A stretch of 64,000 bases of DNA, taken from the NCBI RefSeq assembly GCF_014132355.1, contig NZ_BLZO01000071.1, positions 101,778 through 165,777 of the forward strand, read 5' to 3'. This stretch comes from Okeania sp. KiyG1. GTDB taxonomy: Bacteria > Cyanobacteriota > Cyanobacteriia > Cyanobacteriales > Microcoleaceae. The position numbers were made by a program, and so were the translations under genes. Position 1 is the first letter of the stretch, and the number at the start of each line of letters is the position of its first letter. The notes under the pieces are model-generated. The model searched no databases. It saw only the letters and a program-made list of their open reading frames with translations, and was not told the origin of the DNA. Positions 42,414 to 52,700 of this stretch are shown piece by piece.

Positions 42414-42621
42414 GGCGTTGCTGAATTGAAGTATGAATGCACGATTGTTTGGTTCTGCTCAAGCCCCCTAAATCCCCCATTCAACAAAAAGCGCAGCAAC
42501 ATCTGGCTTCCCCCGATCCTGCGGGGGACGGGAGGGGGATTAAGGGGGACTTTTAGAGTTTTATTCCCCCCACGCATTGGGGGGTTAGGGGGGCAAAATC
42601 ATACCCAGAATCAGCAACGCC
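42414..42621. mobile_element. MITE, GGCGTTGCTGA family, copy B, with 8-bp target duplication
   Basis: This 208-base element has termini GGCGTTGCTGAATTGAAGTA and CCCAGAATCAGCAACGCC. It is flanked by perfect direct repeats GAAAAAGA (42,406-42,413 and 42,622-42,629). It is inverted relative to copy A at 5,326. It carries an additional G/C-rich insert (about 42,480-42,550) with strings CAACATCTGGC and GGGGGACGGGAGGGGGATT, the same material found inside the kinase linkers at 47,600 and 60,000. Confidence 0.8.
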
Positions 42622-42918
42622 GAAAAAGAAATATATTGTGATAATAAGTGGGGTGGGTATCCTGCCTGCGGTGAAAATATCAGGAACGGGCAAGATGCCC
42701 ATTCCACAAAACACAAAATACAAAACACAAAACTATTAAAATCATCCTGCATTTATCAAAATAATATGGGTCTAAAACCCCGCCTTTTAAGGCGCAATAT
42801 TTTTGGAGCGAAGCTCAAATCCCCTATTTCCCTCCCTCCACGGTCGGGGTTAGGGGTGGGTTGGGAGGGGAGGGGCTAGGGGTGGGTTAACTTCTGACTT
42901 CTGACTTCTGACTTCTGA
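42622..42918. repeat. Repeat-rich spacer between DUF362 remnant and kinase array
   Basis: It contains CACAAAACACAAAATACAAA low-complexity sequence, GGGGTTAGGGGTGGGTTGGG tracts (the inverse of the CCCACCCCTAACCCC repeat at 2,513), and a four-fold CTTCTGA microsatellite ending at 42,918. No gene is seen. Confidence 0.5.
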
Positions 42919-43064
42919 TCTCATGTCCGTTGGTATCGTTTGTGTAAAAGTTAGCGTGGATATCTACAGGAAATTTAGGTTTTTTTCTTGCCTGTTGCCT
43001 GTTGCCTGTTGCCTGTTGCCTGTTGCCTATTTACTATACAAGACCGATGCTACCGGACATGATA
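42919..43064. mobile_element. MITE, TATCATGTCCGG family, TGA target duplication
   Basis: This 146-base element runs from TCTCATGTCCGTTGGTATCG to CCGATGCTACCGGACATGATA, flanked by TGA (42,916-42,918 and 43,065-43,067). A GTTGCCT microsatellite (five units) fills the interior. Its extended ends match 19,917-20,071. Confidence 0.75.
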
Positions 43065-43082
43065 TGACTTCGTTAAGCAACG

Positions 43083-46000
43083 CTAAATACCAATAGGAAT
43101 TTCAATGACAAATTCAGTACCTTGACCCAGTTGTGATTCACAACTTAATTTTCCATTATGTTTTTCTTCCACAATTTGACTAGCGATCGACAGTCCTAAA
43201 CCTGTTCCTTTCCCCACTGCTTTAGTTGTAAATAGATGGTTAAATATTCGATTTTTCACTTCATCAGACATTCCACAACCATTATCTTGAATGCTAATTT
43301 TGACCATTTGAGTTACAGGGTCAAAATTTGTTGTTAACGTAATACTATAGGGATTTTGCTTCATTTGTGTCATTGAACGTCCTTCGCTCATCTCATCAAA
43401 CACATCAATAGCATTGGCAATAATATTCATAAACACTTGGTTTAACTGTCCGGGAAATCCAATAATTTGTGGCAAATTTCCATAGTCTTTAATAATATTA
43501 ATTTCTGGACGTTTGTCGTTTCCTTTCAACCGATGTTTGAGAATTAACACAGTGCTATCAATGGTCTCATGTAAGTCAAAAATTACTTTTTGTTCTCGAT
43601 CGCTACGGGAGAAAATACGCATTGATTTACTAATCTCGGCAATGCGCTTCACCCCTGTTTGCATATCAGTGAGCATTGGGGGTAAATCTTCTAACACATA
43701 TTCTAGCTGAATTTCTTCAGCATAAGCTTTGACTTGTTCCCCTGGTGGATGATTTTGTTGATAGATTTCTAAATAATTCAGCAACTCTTGTATTGCTTCC
43801 TCCGCTTGAGTAAGATTACCTGAAATAAAGCCTAATGGATTATTAATTTCATGGGTAATACCAGACATCATTTGCCCCAGAGTTGACATTTTTTCACTCT
43901 GAACTAACTGTAGTTGTGCAAGTTGTAATTCTGTTAAAGAGTGTTCTAATTGTTGAGCATATTCTTGAGATTTTTGATACAGTTGAGCATTTTCTAAGGA
44001 AATTGCTGCTTGAGAACACAAAGGTTTTAATACTTCAACTCGTTCTTCGGTAAATGCTCCTGCTGTTAAGTTATTTTCTAAATATAAAATTCCTAAAAAT
44101 TCTCCACGACTGCATAATGGTAAGCATAATAAACTCTGGGGTTGATGTTGGATGAGGTAGTCATCTGATGCAAATTGACCTTGAGATGAAACCTCATCAA
44201 GATTGAGGGGTTTTAAACTGCGTTTGACTAAGTTAATTACACTGAGAGGAACGGCAAAACTCTCTTCAATTAGAATGGATTTTTCAGTGCAATAAATCGT
44301 TTCATCATCATTTGTATTGTGATGGGAAATGGCTTTAACTGTTAACTTTTCAGCTTGAGATAAGATTAAAACTCCTTTTGTGGCGCCTGCATTTTCCATC
44401 ATCACTTGCATTAACTGAGAGATTAATTGATTGAGTTCAATTTCACTGGATAATGCTTGAGATGCTTTAATGATGCTGGTAAAGTCGAGTGCGTCTGAAA
44501 TTCCGGTGGTATTGCTGTTAATTGTGGCTTGAGTGTAACTGCTGGTTTTTCCTAAACTGGCAATGGTTTTGAAGGGATTGAGACTAATTTTTTGTTGTTC
44601 TAAAATTGGTGCTAATAGCTGAGGATAACACTGTTCTAGGTTCTTGATTTTGGCTTTAGCACCCCAACGAGAATAGCAATAGTAGGCATCTATCATGTAG
44701 GTTTGAGCGACTTTTTTTCGTCCTAACTCTAGATAAAATTTAGCTGCTAATTCGTTGGCGAGTGCTTCTTCTTGGATATATTCATTTTCTTTTGCACCTG
44801 CAATAGCTTTGTCGTAGAGTTCCATTGCTTCTAGTTTTTTGCCCAAAACTCGATGTTTTTCTGCTTCTACTAAGTCAACCTTATGTTGATGATTCATGGG
44901 GGCGTGTTTTGCCCAATGCTGTTGCAATTGAGCTTGATTTTGTTCTACCCGTTGGAATAGTTCTGATGTCTCTGCTGATGGTAAACTAAAAGCAGCTAAA
45001 GCAGTTAAAGAATCATAAAAATAAAATACAGGTTCAGCAGAAGTTCCTACAACATTCATTAAGTAATGTCGAGTTTGAATAGCTTGACTTTGAGTAAGTT
45101 CAATTTCCCCGAAGAGATAACATAGCATTAACTTGTATAAATAAAAGACACATAACCCCCACAGGTCTTGATTTTCTATCAGTTTAGGAATAGATTCTGC
45201 TTCTTGGAGTGCCTCTCCTGATAAAATATTAGGGTTTTCTGCAAATCCTAACAAGTTTAAAATGGGTTGCCAATAGATATGACACCAATTTCCTGTATTT
45301 AATTGGTTTAATCGGACTAATTCATGACAGTAAGCACGAGTCTCTTGTTCTAAAGAGGTAAGAGGTTGACCGCTCCAAAAAGAATTGAAACAAAAAACAT
45401 GGGCGCTATATCCGGCAAATTCTTGATTTCCAATCTCTAGAGCAATAGTATAACTATTTTGTAAGATTGCTAATGTGGTATTTAGATGAGATGTCCGATG
45501 AAAGATCAATAGTCCTGCTATAGTTAATACATTTGGTTCAACTATTTTGGCATTGAATTTGGAGACAACTTTAATGGCAAGCTTTCCCAGCTTTTCTCCT
45601 ACATCGATTTCTTTTAAGGTATTACAAACAATGATGCCATAACTAACATAACCTACAGCAGAAACTGGTATATTTCCATATTGAATAGAAAGTTTAACAC
45701 TTAAGGAAAGAATCATTGGAAATAAAGGAGAACCGGAAACATAGGTAGCGGGAATAATGCTATTGATAATCTGAAGAATGGCAATTTTTTCTGGATCTGT
45801 CATTAGTGGAAGATTTACCAAATCTTCAATATTCTGGTCTTCCAGCAGTTTTTTAGCTTCTATTATCGCTCTTTGAATATCTTCTGAATTCGGAGTTTCG
45901 GGCAGTATAACACCAAGCTGGTGTAAGAATTTTAGAGCAATAGTGATTGCATTAGTGGGGTTATTTTGAGCAGCATTTGAGAGGATTTTAATGCGGTAAA

Positions 46001-47081
46001 CATTAACCCGGTCTAAGACAGTATGAGTTTGTTGAATGACTACATCAGCATACTGCTTCATCAGATCCAAGTCGCCACAGAGTAAAGCTAATTCGGTGGC
46101 TAAGTCATAAAAAGCTAACGTTAGTTGATATTGCTCTTGCCAAGGGTTTTTTCCGAGCAAAGATATTCCCGTATTTGCATATTCACGACCAGCTTGATAT
46201 GCTGTTGCACTTTTAGCTTTCCTACAAGCAATTAGATTCAGTTCAGCCAATTCATGGCGTTCTTTCTGTTCAGCAATTAATTCCACACCATAGTTCAACT
46301 GATTAACAATTTCAAATATTCTTTCTTCTCGTTCATCTTCTGGTGTATTTGTTAATAACAATTTACCAATTTGGAAATGTGTTTCTTTCTTTTGGTCTTC
46401 AGGAATCAGAGAATAAGCTGCTTGTTGAATTCGGTCATGTAAAAACTTATAACTGGCTGAAAGATGACTGCCTTGAACTGGATTTATTTCTGTGGTTGTA
46501 TCTGCATAAAACTTATAAATTTCTGTGGTAGGTAAAATCAATCCTTCTTTGAGGGCAACCCATAAATCTGTAGCGCTTTCCACTTCAGAAGTCTGTCTGA
46601 CAATTGCCAGGGTTTCTAAATCAAATTGGTTGCCAATACAAGCAGCAAGTTTGAGGCAATCCTGAGTTACAGAATTTAATTTTTGCAACCGTTTACTCAC
46701 AAATTCAACCACATCTTCACTCACTGCTGCCTGTTTCACTTGAGCTAAGTCGCATTGCCAAAACCCTTCTTCGGGATTAAAATAAATCAGTCTATCTTCA
46801 TACAATGCTTTCAAAAATTGCGTGGCAAAGAAAGGATTTCCTTGAGTTTTTTGAGCAACTGCTTGAGTTAATGGAAAGGCTTTTTGTACAGAACAATGTA
46901 ACGTATCTGCCACTAATTTGTTTAAATCATCTTGTTGCAATGGTGCTAATGTAATTGTATTAATAATTCCTTGCTCTTTCTGAATCTCATCCAAAGTTAA
47001 CATCAAAGGATGAGCCGAATTTACTTCATTATCTCGATAAGCTCCAATTAACAATAAATATTCACTATTACCATCACTCAT
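43083..47081 (-). CDS. Hybrid kinase copy 1: ATPase C-part, GAF and histidine kinase
   Basis: This is the main C-terminal piece (1,332 residues) of an HstK-type trifunctional protein. It starts after the Walker B region ([20 protein letters not shown], in AAA/STAND sequence). It continues through a winged-helix/TPR-like sensor region with many Trp/Tyr-rich repeats (FYFYDSLTALAAF) and a GAF domain (GVLILSQAEKLTVKAISHHN ... LKPLCSQAAISLENAQLY). HisKA follows, with H-box MMSGITHEINNPLGFISGN, and then HATPase (NQVFMNIIANAIDVFD, DNGCGMSDE, GKGTGLGLSIA). It is the last gene of the array. It is out of frame with its N-terminal parts at 47,132 and 47,533 through single-base losses in homopolymers. 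The 3' end is IPIGI, unlike the ISTNS of the other copies. Confidence 0.85.
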   Translation of the reverse strand: MSDGNSEYLLLIGAYRDNEVNSAHPLMLTLDEIQKEQGIINTITLAPLQQDDLNKLVADTLHCSVQKAFPLTQAVAQKTQGNPFFATQFLKALYEDRLIYFNPEEGFWQCDLAQVKQAAVSEDVVEFVSKRLQKLNSVTQDCLKLAACIGNQFDLETLAIVRQTSEVESATDLWVALKEGLILPTTEIYKFYADTTTEINPVQGSHLSASYKFLHDRIQQAAYSLIPEDQKKETHFQIGKLLLTNTPEDEREERIFEIVNQLNYGVELIAEQKERHELAELNLIACRKAKSATAYQAGREYANTGISLLGKNPWQEQYQLTLAFYDLATELALLCGDLDLMKQYADVVIQQTHTVLDRVNVYRIKILSNAAQNNPTNAITIALKFLHQLGVILPETPNSEDIQRAIIEAKKLLEDQNIEDLVNLPLMTDPEKIAILQIINSIIPATYVSGSPLFPMILSLSVKLSIQYGNIPVSAVGYVSYGIIVCNTLKEIDVGEKLGKLAIKVVSKFNAKIVEPNVLTIAGLLIFHRTSHLNTTLAILQNSYTIALEIGNQEFAGYSAHVFCFNSFWSGQPLTSLEQETRAYCHELVRLNQLNTGNWCHIYWQPILNLLGFAENPNILSGEALQEAESIPKLIENQDLWGLCVFYLYKLMLCYLFGEIELTQSQAIQTRHYLMNVVGTSAEPVFYFYDSLTALAAFSLPSAETSELFQRVEQNQAQLQQHWAKHAPMNHQHKVDLVEAEKHRVLGKKLEAMELYDKAIAGAKENEYIQEEALANELAAKFYLELGRKKVAQTYMIDAYYCYSRWGAKAKIKNLEQCYPQLLAPILEQQKISLNPFKTIASLGKTSSYTQATINSNTTGISDALDFTSIIKASQALSSEIELNQLISQLMQVMMENAGATKGVLILSQAEKLTVKAISHHNTNDDETIYCTEKSILIEESFAVPLSVINLVKRSLKPLNLDEVSSQGQFASDDYLIQHQPQSLLCLPLCSRGEFLGILYLENNLTAGAFTEERVEVLKPLCSQAAISLENAQLYQKSQEYAQQLEHSLTELQLAQLQLVQSEKMSTLGQMMSGITHEINNPLGFISGNLTQAEEAIQELLNYLEIYQQNHPPGEQVKAYAEEIQLEYVLEDLPPMLTDMQTGVKRIAEISKSMRIFSRSDREQKVIFDLHETIDSTVLILKHRLKGNDKRPEINIIKDYGNLPQIIGFPGQLNQVFMNIIANAIDVFDEMSEGRSMTQMKQNPYSITLTTNFDPVTQMVKISIQDNGCGMSDEVKNRIFNHLFTTKAVGKGTGLGLSIASQIVEEKHNGKLSCESQLGQGTEFVIEIPIGI

Positions 47082-47131
47082 TAATAGTTTTAATAGATTA
47101 AATGAAGCCGAATCTGCCCACTGTAAATCAT

Positions 47132-47536
47132 CTAAAAAATAACTAAGGGATGGTCTTTTGTGGTGAAAACTTGGATGAATTTTTGAAATAATAAATTAAA
47201 CCGATTTTGGGCTGCAGTTCCTGACAGTTCAGCAACAGTAGGTTGAGAACCAATAATCTTTTCCAGTTCGGGGATAACTTCAATAATAACCTGTCCGTTT
47301 TCCCCAACCACAGCTAATATTTGCTCTTTCCATTGTTGCAATTGAGCATCATTTTCACTTAATAATTGCCCCATTAAATCTCGCAATGCTTGGACAAAAG
47401 CACTGAAAGGAATATTACGTTGAAACTGGTCATATTTTCCCTTAATAAAGTAACCTCTTTGCCGAACAATAGGTTTATGAACTTCATTGACAACTGCTGT
47501 TTTTCCCACCCCAGAATATCCCGCCACCAGCATCAT
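47132..47536 (-). CDS. Hybrid kinase copy 1: Walker A segment of the ATPase
   Basis: This 134-residue middle piece has [20 protein letters not shown] with the Walker A GYSGVGKT, then the [20 protein letters not shown] block of AAA/STAND modules. It stops at KDHPLVIF, just where Walker B (FLDDLQWAD) should follow. The minus-strand frame is lost because the A-run at about 47,133-47,138 has six bases, where copy 3 has seven (59,532-59,538). It belongs to one gene with 47,533-48,777 and 43,083-47,081. Confidence 0.8.
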   Translation of the reverse strand: MMLVAGYSGVGKTAVVNEVHKPIVRQRGYFIKGKYDQFQRNIPFSAFVQALRDLMGQLLSENDAQLQQWKEQILAVVGENGQVIIEVIPELEKIIGSQPTVAELSGTAAQNRFNLLFQKFIQVFTTKDHPLVIF

Positions 47537-48777
47537 TTCTGAACTTCCCCCAAGAGCGATCGCCCTTCCGTCCCCCCTGGTAATCCCTCTCCCGTCCCCT
47601 GTGTAATCCCCCTCCCGTCCCCCTTGGAAAGGGGGAGGCCAGATGTTGCTTCGCTTTTTGTTGAATGGGGAGACCAGCGGATGCTTCGCTTTTGATAGAT
47701 GGGGGGATTGAGGGGGATTTCTTCCTTTTCAACAGAAAGCTGAGAAGATATAGGATTAGAAACACGCTCAAAGGCATCTAATAATTGTTGAACTTGTTGC
47801 TGTCGTCCATAGAGTTTTTCGGGGATAATAAAATGGTCACAAATATCTCGTTTGCCAATTTCAAAGAATTCAATTTTCCCAGTATTTTCTAATTGTTTTA
47901 AACAAGTCTCTAAATCTTTTTGAATTCCCCAAGCACTCTGATAACGTTCTTCCGCATTTTTCTCCATCAATTTGAGGATAATATTAGACAGTACTTTGGG
48001 ATTTTTTTTTCTATTACTTAAAGAACTAGGCATCTTCGCAATATGACAATGAACTAATTCCATGGCATCTGTTGTTTCAAAGGGCAGTTTTCCACTTAAT
48101 AATTCATACAAAGTCACACCAAAAGAATAAAAATCAGTTCGATAATCAATTCCTCGATTCATCCGTCCGGTTTGTTCGGGAGAAATATAAGCTAGAGTTC
48201 CTTCTAAAATATTGGGATTTTTCAGCACTTGGGTTTCTTTTGGCAGGACTGAAGCAATACTAAAATCAATTAGTTGAATCTCTAAAGATTGAGGATGAAT
48301 TAAAATATTTGCGGGTTTAATATCTTTATGAATAATACGATGATGATATAGTTCTGCTAAAATTTCAGTCAGTTTAATTCCTATGGTTAGACATTGACTC
48401 AAACTCAGAGAATTATCTTTTTTAATATACTCGTCAAGAGAAATATAACCTTCATCCGCCATCACTAAAATTAAACTATTGCGATAGTTTTCCAGAGCTA
48501 GGGGTTGGACAACTCCAGATAAGTTCAGATTCTTTGTGATGGTGTATTGATGGCGAAATTGGACAAGTTCATTAAAACTGGGATATTCACTGCGTAATAA
48601 TTTCAGAATAACAGGTTTGTTGTCTGAAATGTGTTGAGCACGATAAACTAAAGATTTTTTGCCTTGATGAATACATTCAATTGTCTGATAATTTTGAAAG
48701 TTTAAAATTTGATGATCGTTCATGGTTTTACTCTTGCTTTTAATTAAAGTTTTTATAGTTAATTTTTGGTTGAACAT
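47533..48777 (-). CDS. Hybrid kinase copy 1: Ser/Thr kinase domain and repeat-derived linker
   Basis: This N-terminal piece of copy 1 has 414 residues. The protein-kinase domain (about 30-290) has a glycine-loop CIHQGKKSLVYRA, the ATP lysine in VILKLL, catalytic IIHKDIKPANIL (HKD instead of HRD), LIDFSIAS and the APE-like ISPEQTGRMNRGIDYRTDFY. After residue 345 the linker is translated from a palindromic, G/C-rich dispersed repeat (LPLSKGDGRGITQGTGEGLP), also seen in MITE copy B. The frame ends at GEVQK because a C5 run (about 47,550) is one base shorter than in copy 3. Conserved upstream bases (48,778-48,836) are shared with copies 2 and 3 and probably contain the promoter. Confidence 0.82.
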   Translation of the reverse strand: MFNQKLTIKTLIKSKSKTMNDHQILNFQNYQTIECIHQGKKSLVYRAQHISDNKPVILKLLRSEYPSFNELVQFRHQYTITKNLNLSGVVQPLALENYRNSLILVMADEGYISLDEYIKKDNSLSLSQCLTIGIKLTEILAELYHHRIIHKDIKPANILIHPQSLEIQLIDFSIASVLPKETQVLKNPNILEGTLAYISPEQTGRMNRGIDYRTDFYSFGVTLYELLSGKLPFETTDAMELVHCHIAKMPSSLSNRKKNPKVLSNIILKLMEKNAEERYQSAWGIQKDLETCLKQLENTGKIEFFEIGKRDICDHFIIPEKLYGRQQQVQQLLDAFERVSNPISSQLSVEKEEIPLNPPIYQKRSIRWSPHSTKSEATSGLPLSKGDGRGITQGTGEGLPGGTEGRSLLGEVQK

Positions 48778-49731
48778 ACATCTAGTTTAAATCAAAATCT
48801 GCTTAACCAACTCAGTGTTGTCACTTAATGGTATAATTCAACAATTAATAATTAATAATTAATAATTAATAATTCTATCAAATCCGCCTAATTGCAGATA
48901 GATACAATAAGGTCATAATCATGATTTTAAGCTATTAGACATCTCCAATAATAAAAAATAAAATCAATTATACTACATAAATTATCAATTATTTCTCCCT
49001 ACCCCCTACTCCCTATTCCCTCTTTTCTGGGTCTATTGATTGTGAGGTTATTTAACTGGATTTGATATTACCTCTCCTGGAAAAGAAGAGGATTGACGCG
49101 GTAGGGAATTTTTTTTCTTCTCTTGGTCGATTGGATATGGCGAGGAAACCTCGCCATCCCACCCAACGGGTGCGCTCCGCTACGACCGCTTTTTTCTCCT
49201 TTAAAGGAGAGGCTTTAAACCTTAATTATTCGGTAAGAATTGTAAGAATTATTTTTCTGCCCAACTATGCGCCTAAAATACGCTCCTTTTTGAGCTTGAA
49301 GAGCTGAAAACCAGGCACTTTTTAAAGGCCCCAAAAAGGCACTTATACCAATTTGATAAATGTTTGTTACAAATGGTAGGGACGTTGCATGCAACGTCCC
49401 TACGAAAGAAGGAAGAAGGAAGAAGGAAGAGGGGAAAGGTATTGAAAAAAGGGAAAACAATAGATATAAATATCTAAAATGAACTGGAGAAGCTATTTTG
49501 AAGCATATCCGATAAAAGTCTATTTTTTGTAGCATTCTTTTTCAAAGTGGTATTATCTTTATATGTCAATGCTTTTAGATTTAATCAGCAAGCCCTAATT
49601 AGCCATAATAAAAACGTTATTCTGTTATATGATAAATTTATCCCTATTCCCTGTTCCCTATTCCCTATTCCCTATTCCCTAAATTTTTCCGAAGTGGTTA
49701 TTCAAAGAGACATGATATAAATTCAACTCAA
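48778..49731. repeat. 954-bp spacer between kinase copies 1 and 2 (duplicated at 61,174)
   Basis: It appears identical to 61,174-62,127. It contains TTAATAA microsatellite (48,842), the AACTGGATTTGATATTA repeat (49,057), the AGGAGAGGCTTTAAACCTTA repeat (49,205), the 26-base palindrome at 49,377-49,402, a GAAGGAAGAA stretch, CCCTATT tandem units, and a MITE-like end AGACATGATA (49,699). The first 60 bases are the conserved kinase leader. No genuine gene is present. Confidence 0.65.
49377..49402. repeat. 26-nt perfect palindrome (TTGCATGCAA centre)
   Basis: TAGGGACGTTGCA is followed by its exact reverse complement TGCAACGTCCCTA. The same palindrome lies at 61,773-61,798 and, with one change, at 2,455-2,480. 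It is part of a family with 26,322-26,347. Confidence 0.7.
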
Positions 49732-52700
49732 TCAAGAATTGGTAGAAATAGGAATTTCAATAACAAATTCAGTTCCCTTACCCAGTTGTGAATCACAACT
49801 TAATTTTCCATCATGTTTTTCTTCCACAATTTGACGAGCAATAGACAGTCCTAAACCTGTTCCTTTCCCTACTTCTTTGGTTGTAAATAGATGATTAAAT
49901 ATTCGATTTTTCACTTCATCAGACATTCCACAACCATTATCTTGAATGCTAATTTTGACCATTTGAGTTCCATTGTCTAAATTTGTTGTTAACGTAATAC
50001 TATCGGGATTTTGCTTTATTTGTGTCATTGAACGTCCTTCGCTCATCTCATCAAACACATCAATAGCATTGGCAATAATATTCATAAACACTTGGTTTAA
50101 CTGTCCTGGAAATCCAATAATTTCTGGCAAATCTCCATAGTCTTTAATAATATTAATTTCTGGACGTTTGTAGTTCCCTTTCAAGCGATGTTTGAGAATT
50201 AACAAAGTGCTATCAATTCCTTCATGCAAGTCAAAAGTGACTTTTTGCTGTTGATCGCTACGGGAGAAAATACGCATTGATTTACTAATCTCGGCAATGC
50301 GTTTCACCCCTGTTTTTATGGCAGCAAGCATTTCTGGTAAATCTGCTAATACATATTCCAGTTCAATTTCTTCAGCATGGGTAGTCACAGCTTCCCCTGG
50401 TGGATGATTTTGTTGATAGATTTCTAAATGCTCCAGTATATCTTGTAACGCTTCTTCGAGTTGAGTAATATTACCCGAAACAAAGCCTAATGGATTATTA
50501 ATTTCATGGGTAATACCAGACATCATTTGCCCTAGAGCTGACATTTTTTCACTTTGAACCAGTTGCACTTGTGTTTGTTGTAATTCTGTTAAAGACTGTT
50601 CTAATTGTTGAGCATATTCTTGAGATTTTTGATACAGTTGAGCATTTTCTAAGGAAATTGCTGCTTGAGAACACAAGGGTTTCAATACTTCAATTCGTTG
50701 TTCAGTAAATGCTCCTGCTGTTAAGTTATTTTCTAAATATAAAATTCCTAAAAATTCTCCACGACTGCATAATGGTAAGCATAATAAACTCTGGGGTTGA
50801 TTTGGGATGAAGTATTCATCAGATGCGAATTGAGGTTGAGATGAAACTTCGTCAAGATTTAGTGGTTCTAAACTGCGTTTGACTAAGTTAATTATACTGA
50901 TGGGAACGGCTAAACTCTGTTCAACTGGAATAGATTTTTCAGTGCAATAAATTGTTTCATTATCATTGGTATTGTGAGTGGAAATTGCTTGAACTGTTAA
51001 TTGTGATAGTTGGGATAAGATTAAAACTCCTTTTGTGGCCCCGGCATTTTCCATCATTACTTGCATTAATTGAGAGATTAATTGATTGAGTTCAATTTCA
51101 CTGGATAATGCTTGAGATGCTTTAATGATGCTGGTAAAGTCCAGTGCGTCTGAAACTCCTGTAGTATTGCTGTTAACAGTTACTTTAGTGTAACTATCTG
51201 TATTTCCTAAACTGGCAATGGTTTTGAAGGGATTGAGACTAATTTTTTGTTGTTCTAAAATTGGTGCTAATAGTTGAGGATAACGTTGTTCTAAGTCTTT
51301 GATTTTGGCTTTAGCTCCCCAATGGGAATAGCAATAGTAGGCATCTATCATGTAAGCTTGAGCAAATTTTTCTTTACCCCATTCTAGATAGAATTTAGCT
51401 GCTAATTCGTTAGCTAAAGCTTGTTCTTGGATGTATTCATTTTCTTTTGCACCTGCAATGGCTTTGTCATAAAGTTCTATTGCTTCTAATTTTTGGTCTA
51501 AAACTCGATGTTTTTCTGCTGCGACTAAATCTACTTTATGTTGATGATTCATGGGAGCATGAGTTGCCCAATGCTGTTGCAATTGAGTTTGATTTTGTTC
51601 CACCCGTTGGAATAGTTCTGATGTCTGTGCTGCTGATGAATCGAAAGTAGCTAAAGCGGTCAAAGAATCATAGAAATAAAACGCAGGTTCCACAACCATT
51701 CCAGGAGCAGCTATTAAATAACGCTTGACCTCAACTGCTTGGTTTTGAGCAGATTCAATTTCCCCAAATAGGTAACACAGCATTAACTTATAGATATAGA
51801 AAGCATATAAACCATAAAAATCTTGAGCTTCGAGTAGTCGGGGCAAAAATTCTGCTTCTGGAAAAGCTTCCCCAGATAAAATACTCGGATGCTCCGTATT
51901 TCCCTGCAAATTTAAAATCGATTGCCAATAGATTCGCAACCAATTAGCTGCTATTAATTGATTGAATTGCAATAATGCATTCAAGTAGGTGTGAGTTTCT
52001 GTCTCTAAGCTAGAAAGAAGCTGACCGCACCAAAAAGAATTCAGACAAAAACCATGGGCGGAATATCCCGCAAATTCTTGATTTCCAACTGCTAGACCAC
52101 TTGTATAACCCTCTTGCAGCAGCGGTAGCGTTTCTTTAATATGAGATTTACTGTGTAAGATGAATGTCCCCACCATAAATAATATCTCTGGTTTAATAGC
52201 TTTAGCATCGAGTTGAGAGGCAACTTGAACTGCCAATTGACCAAACTTTACCCCTGTCTCCACATCTTGCTGCATATTACAAGTGGTGTTGCCATGACTG
52301 ACATAAGCACTGGCTGAAACTTCGGTATTTCCATATTGAATTGAGAGCTTAACTGATAAGCTTGCCAGTAATGGATATAACAGAGAACCCGAAAGGTAAG
52401 TGGCGGGTAGAATGCTCTTGGCAATCTGCAAAATAGCAATTTTCTCCCCATCTGTCATTATTGACAGGTGAACCAAGTCTTCAATTTCCCGGTTTCCCAT
52501 TAGTTTTCCAATTTCCGCAACTGCCTGTTGAACATCATTCTGTGTGGGTTTTTCAGGAAAGGTAATACCCAACTTTTGCAAGAATTGTTTGCCAATGCTG
52601 ATGGCTTGGATCAGTTGATTTTGAACAGTATTTGATTGAATTCTAAGTCTGTAAACATTAACCTGTTCTAATAAAGTATGAGTCTGTGCAATGACCGTTT

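Noticed and set aside
49062-49535. Small frames in the kinase spacer (also at 61,458-61,931)
   Set aside because: They run through microsatellites and repeat ends and lie inside a dispersed-repeat spacer.
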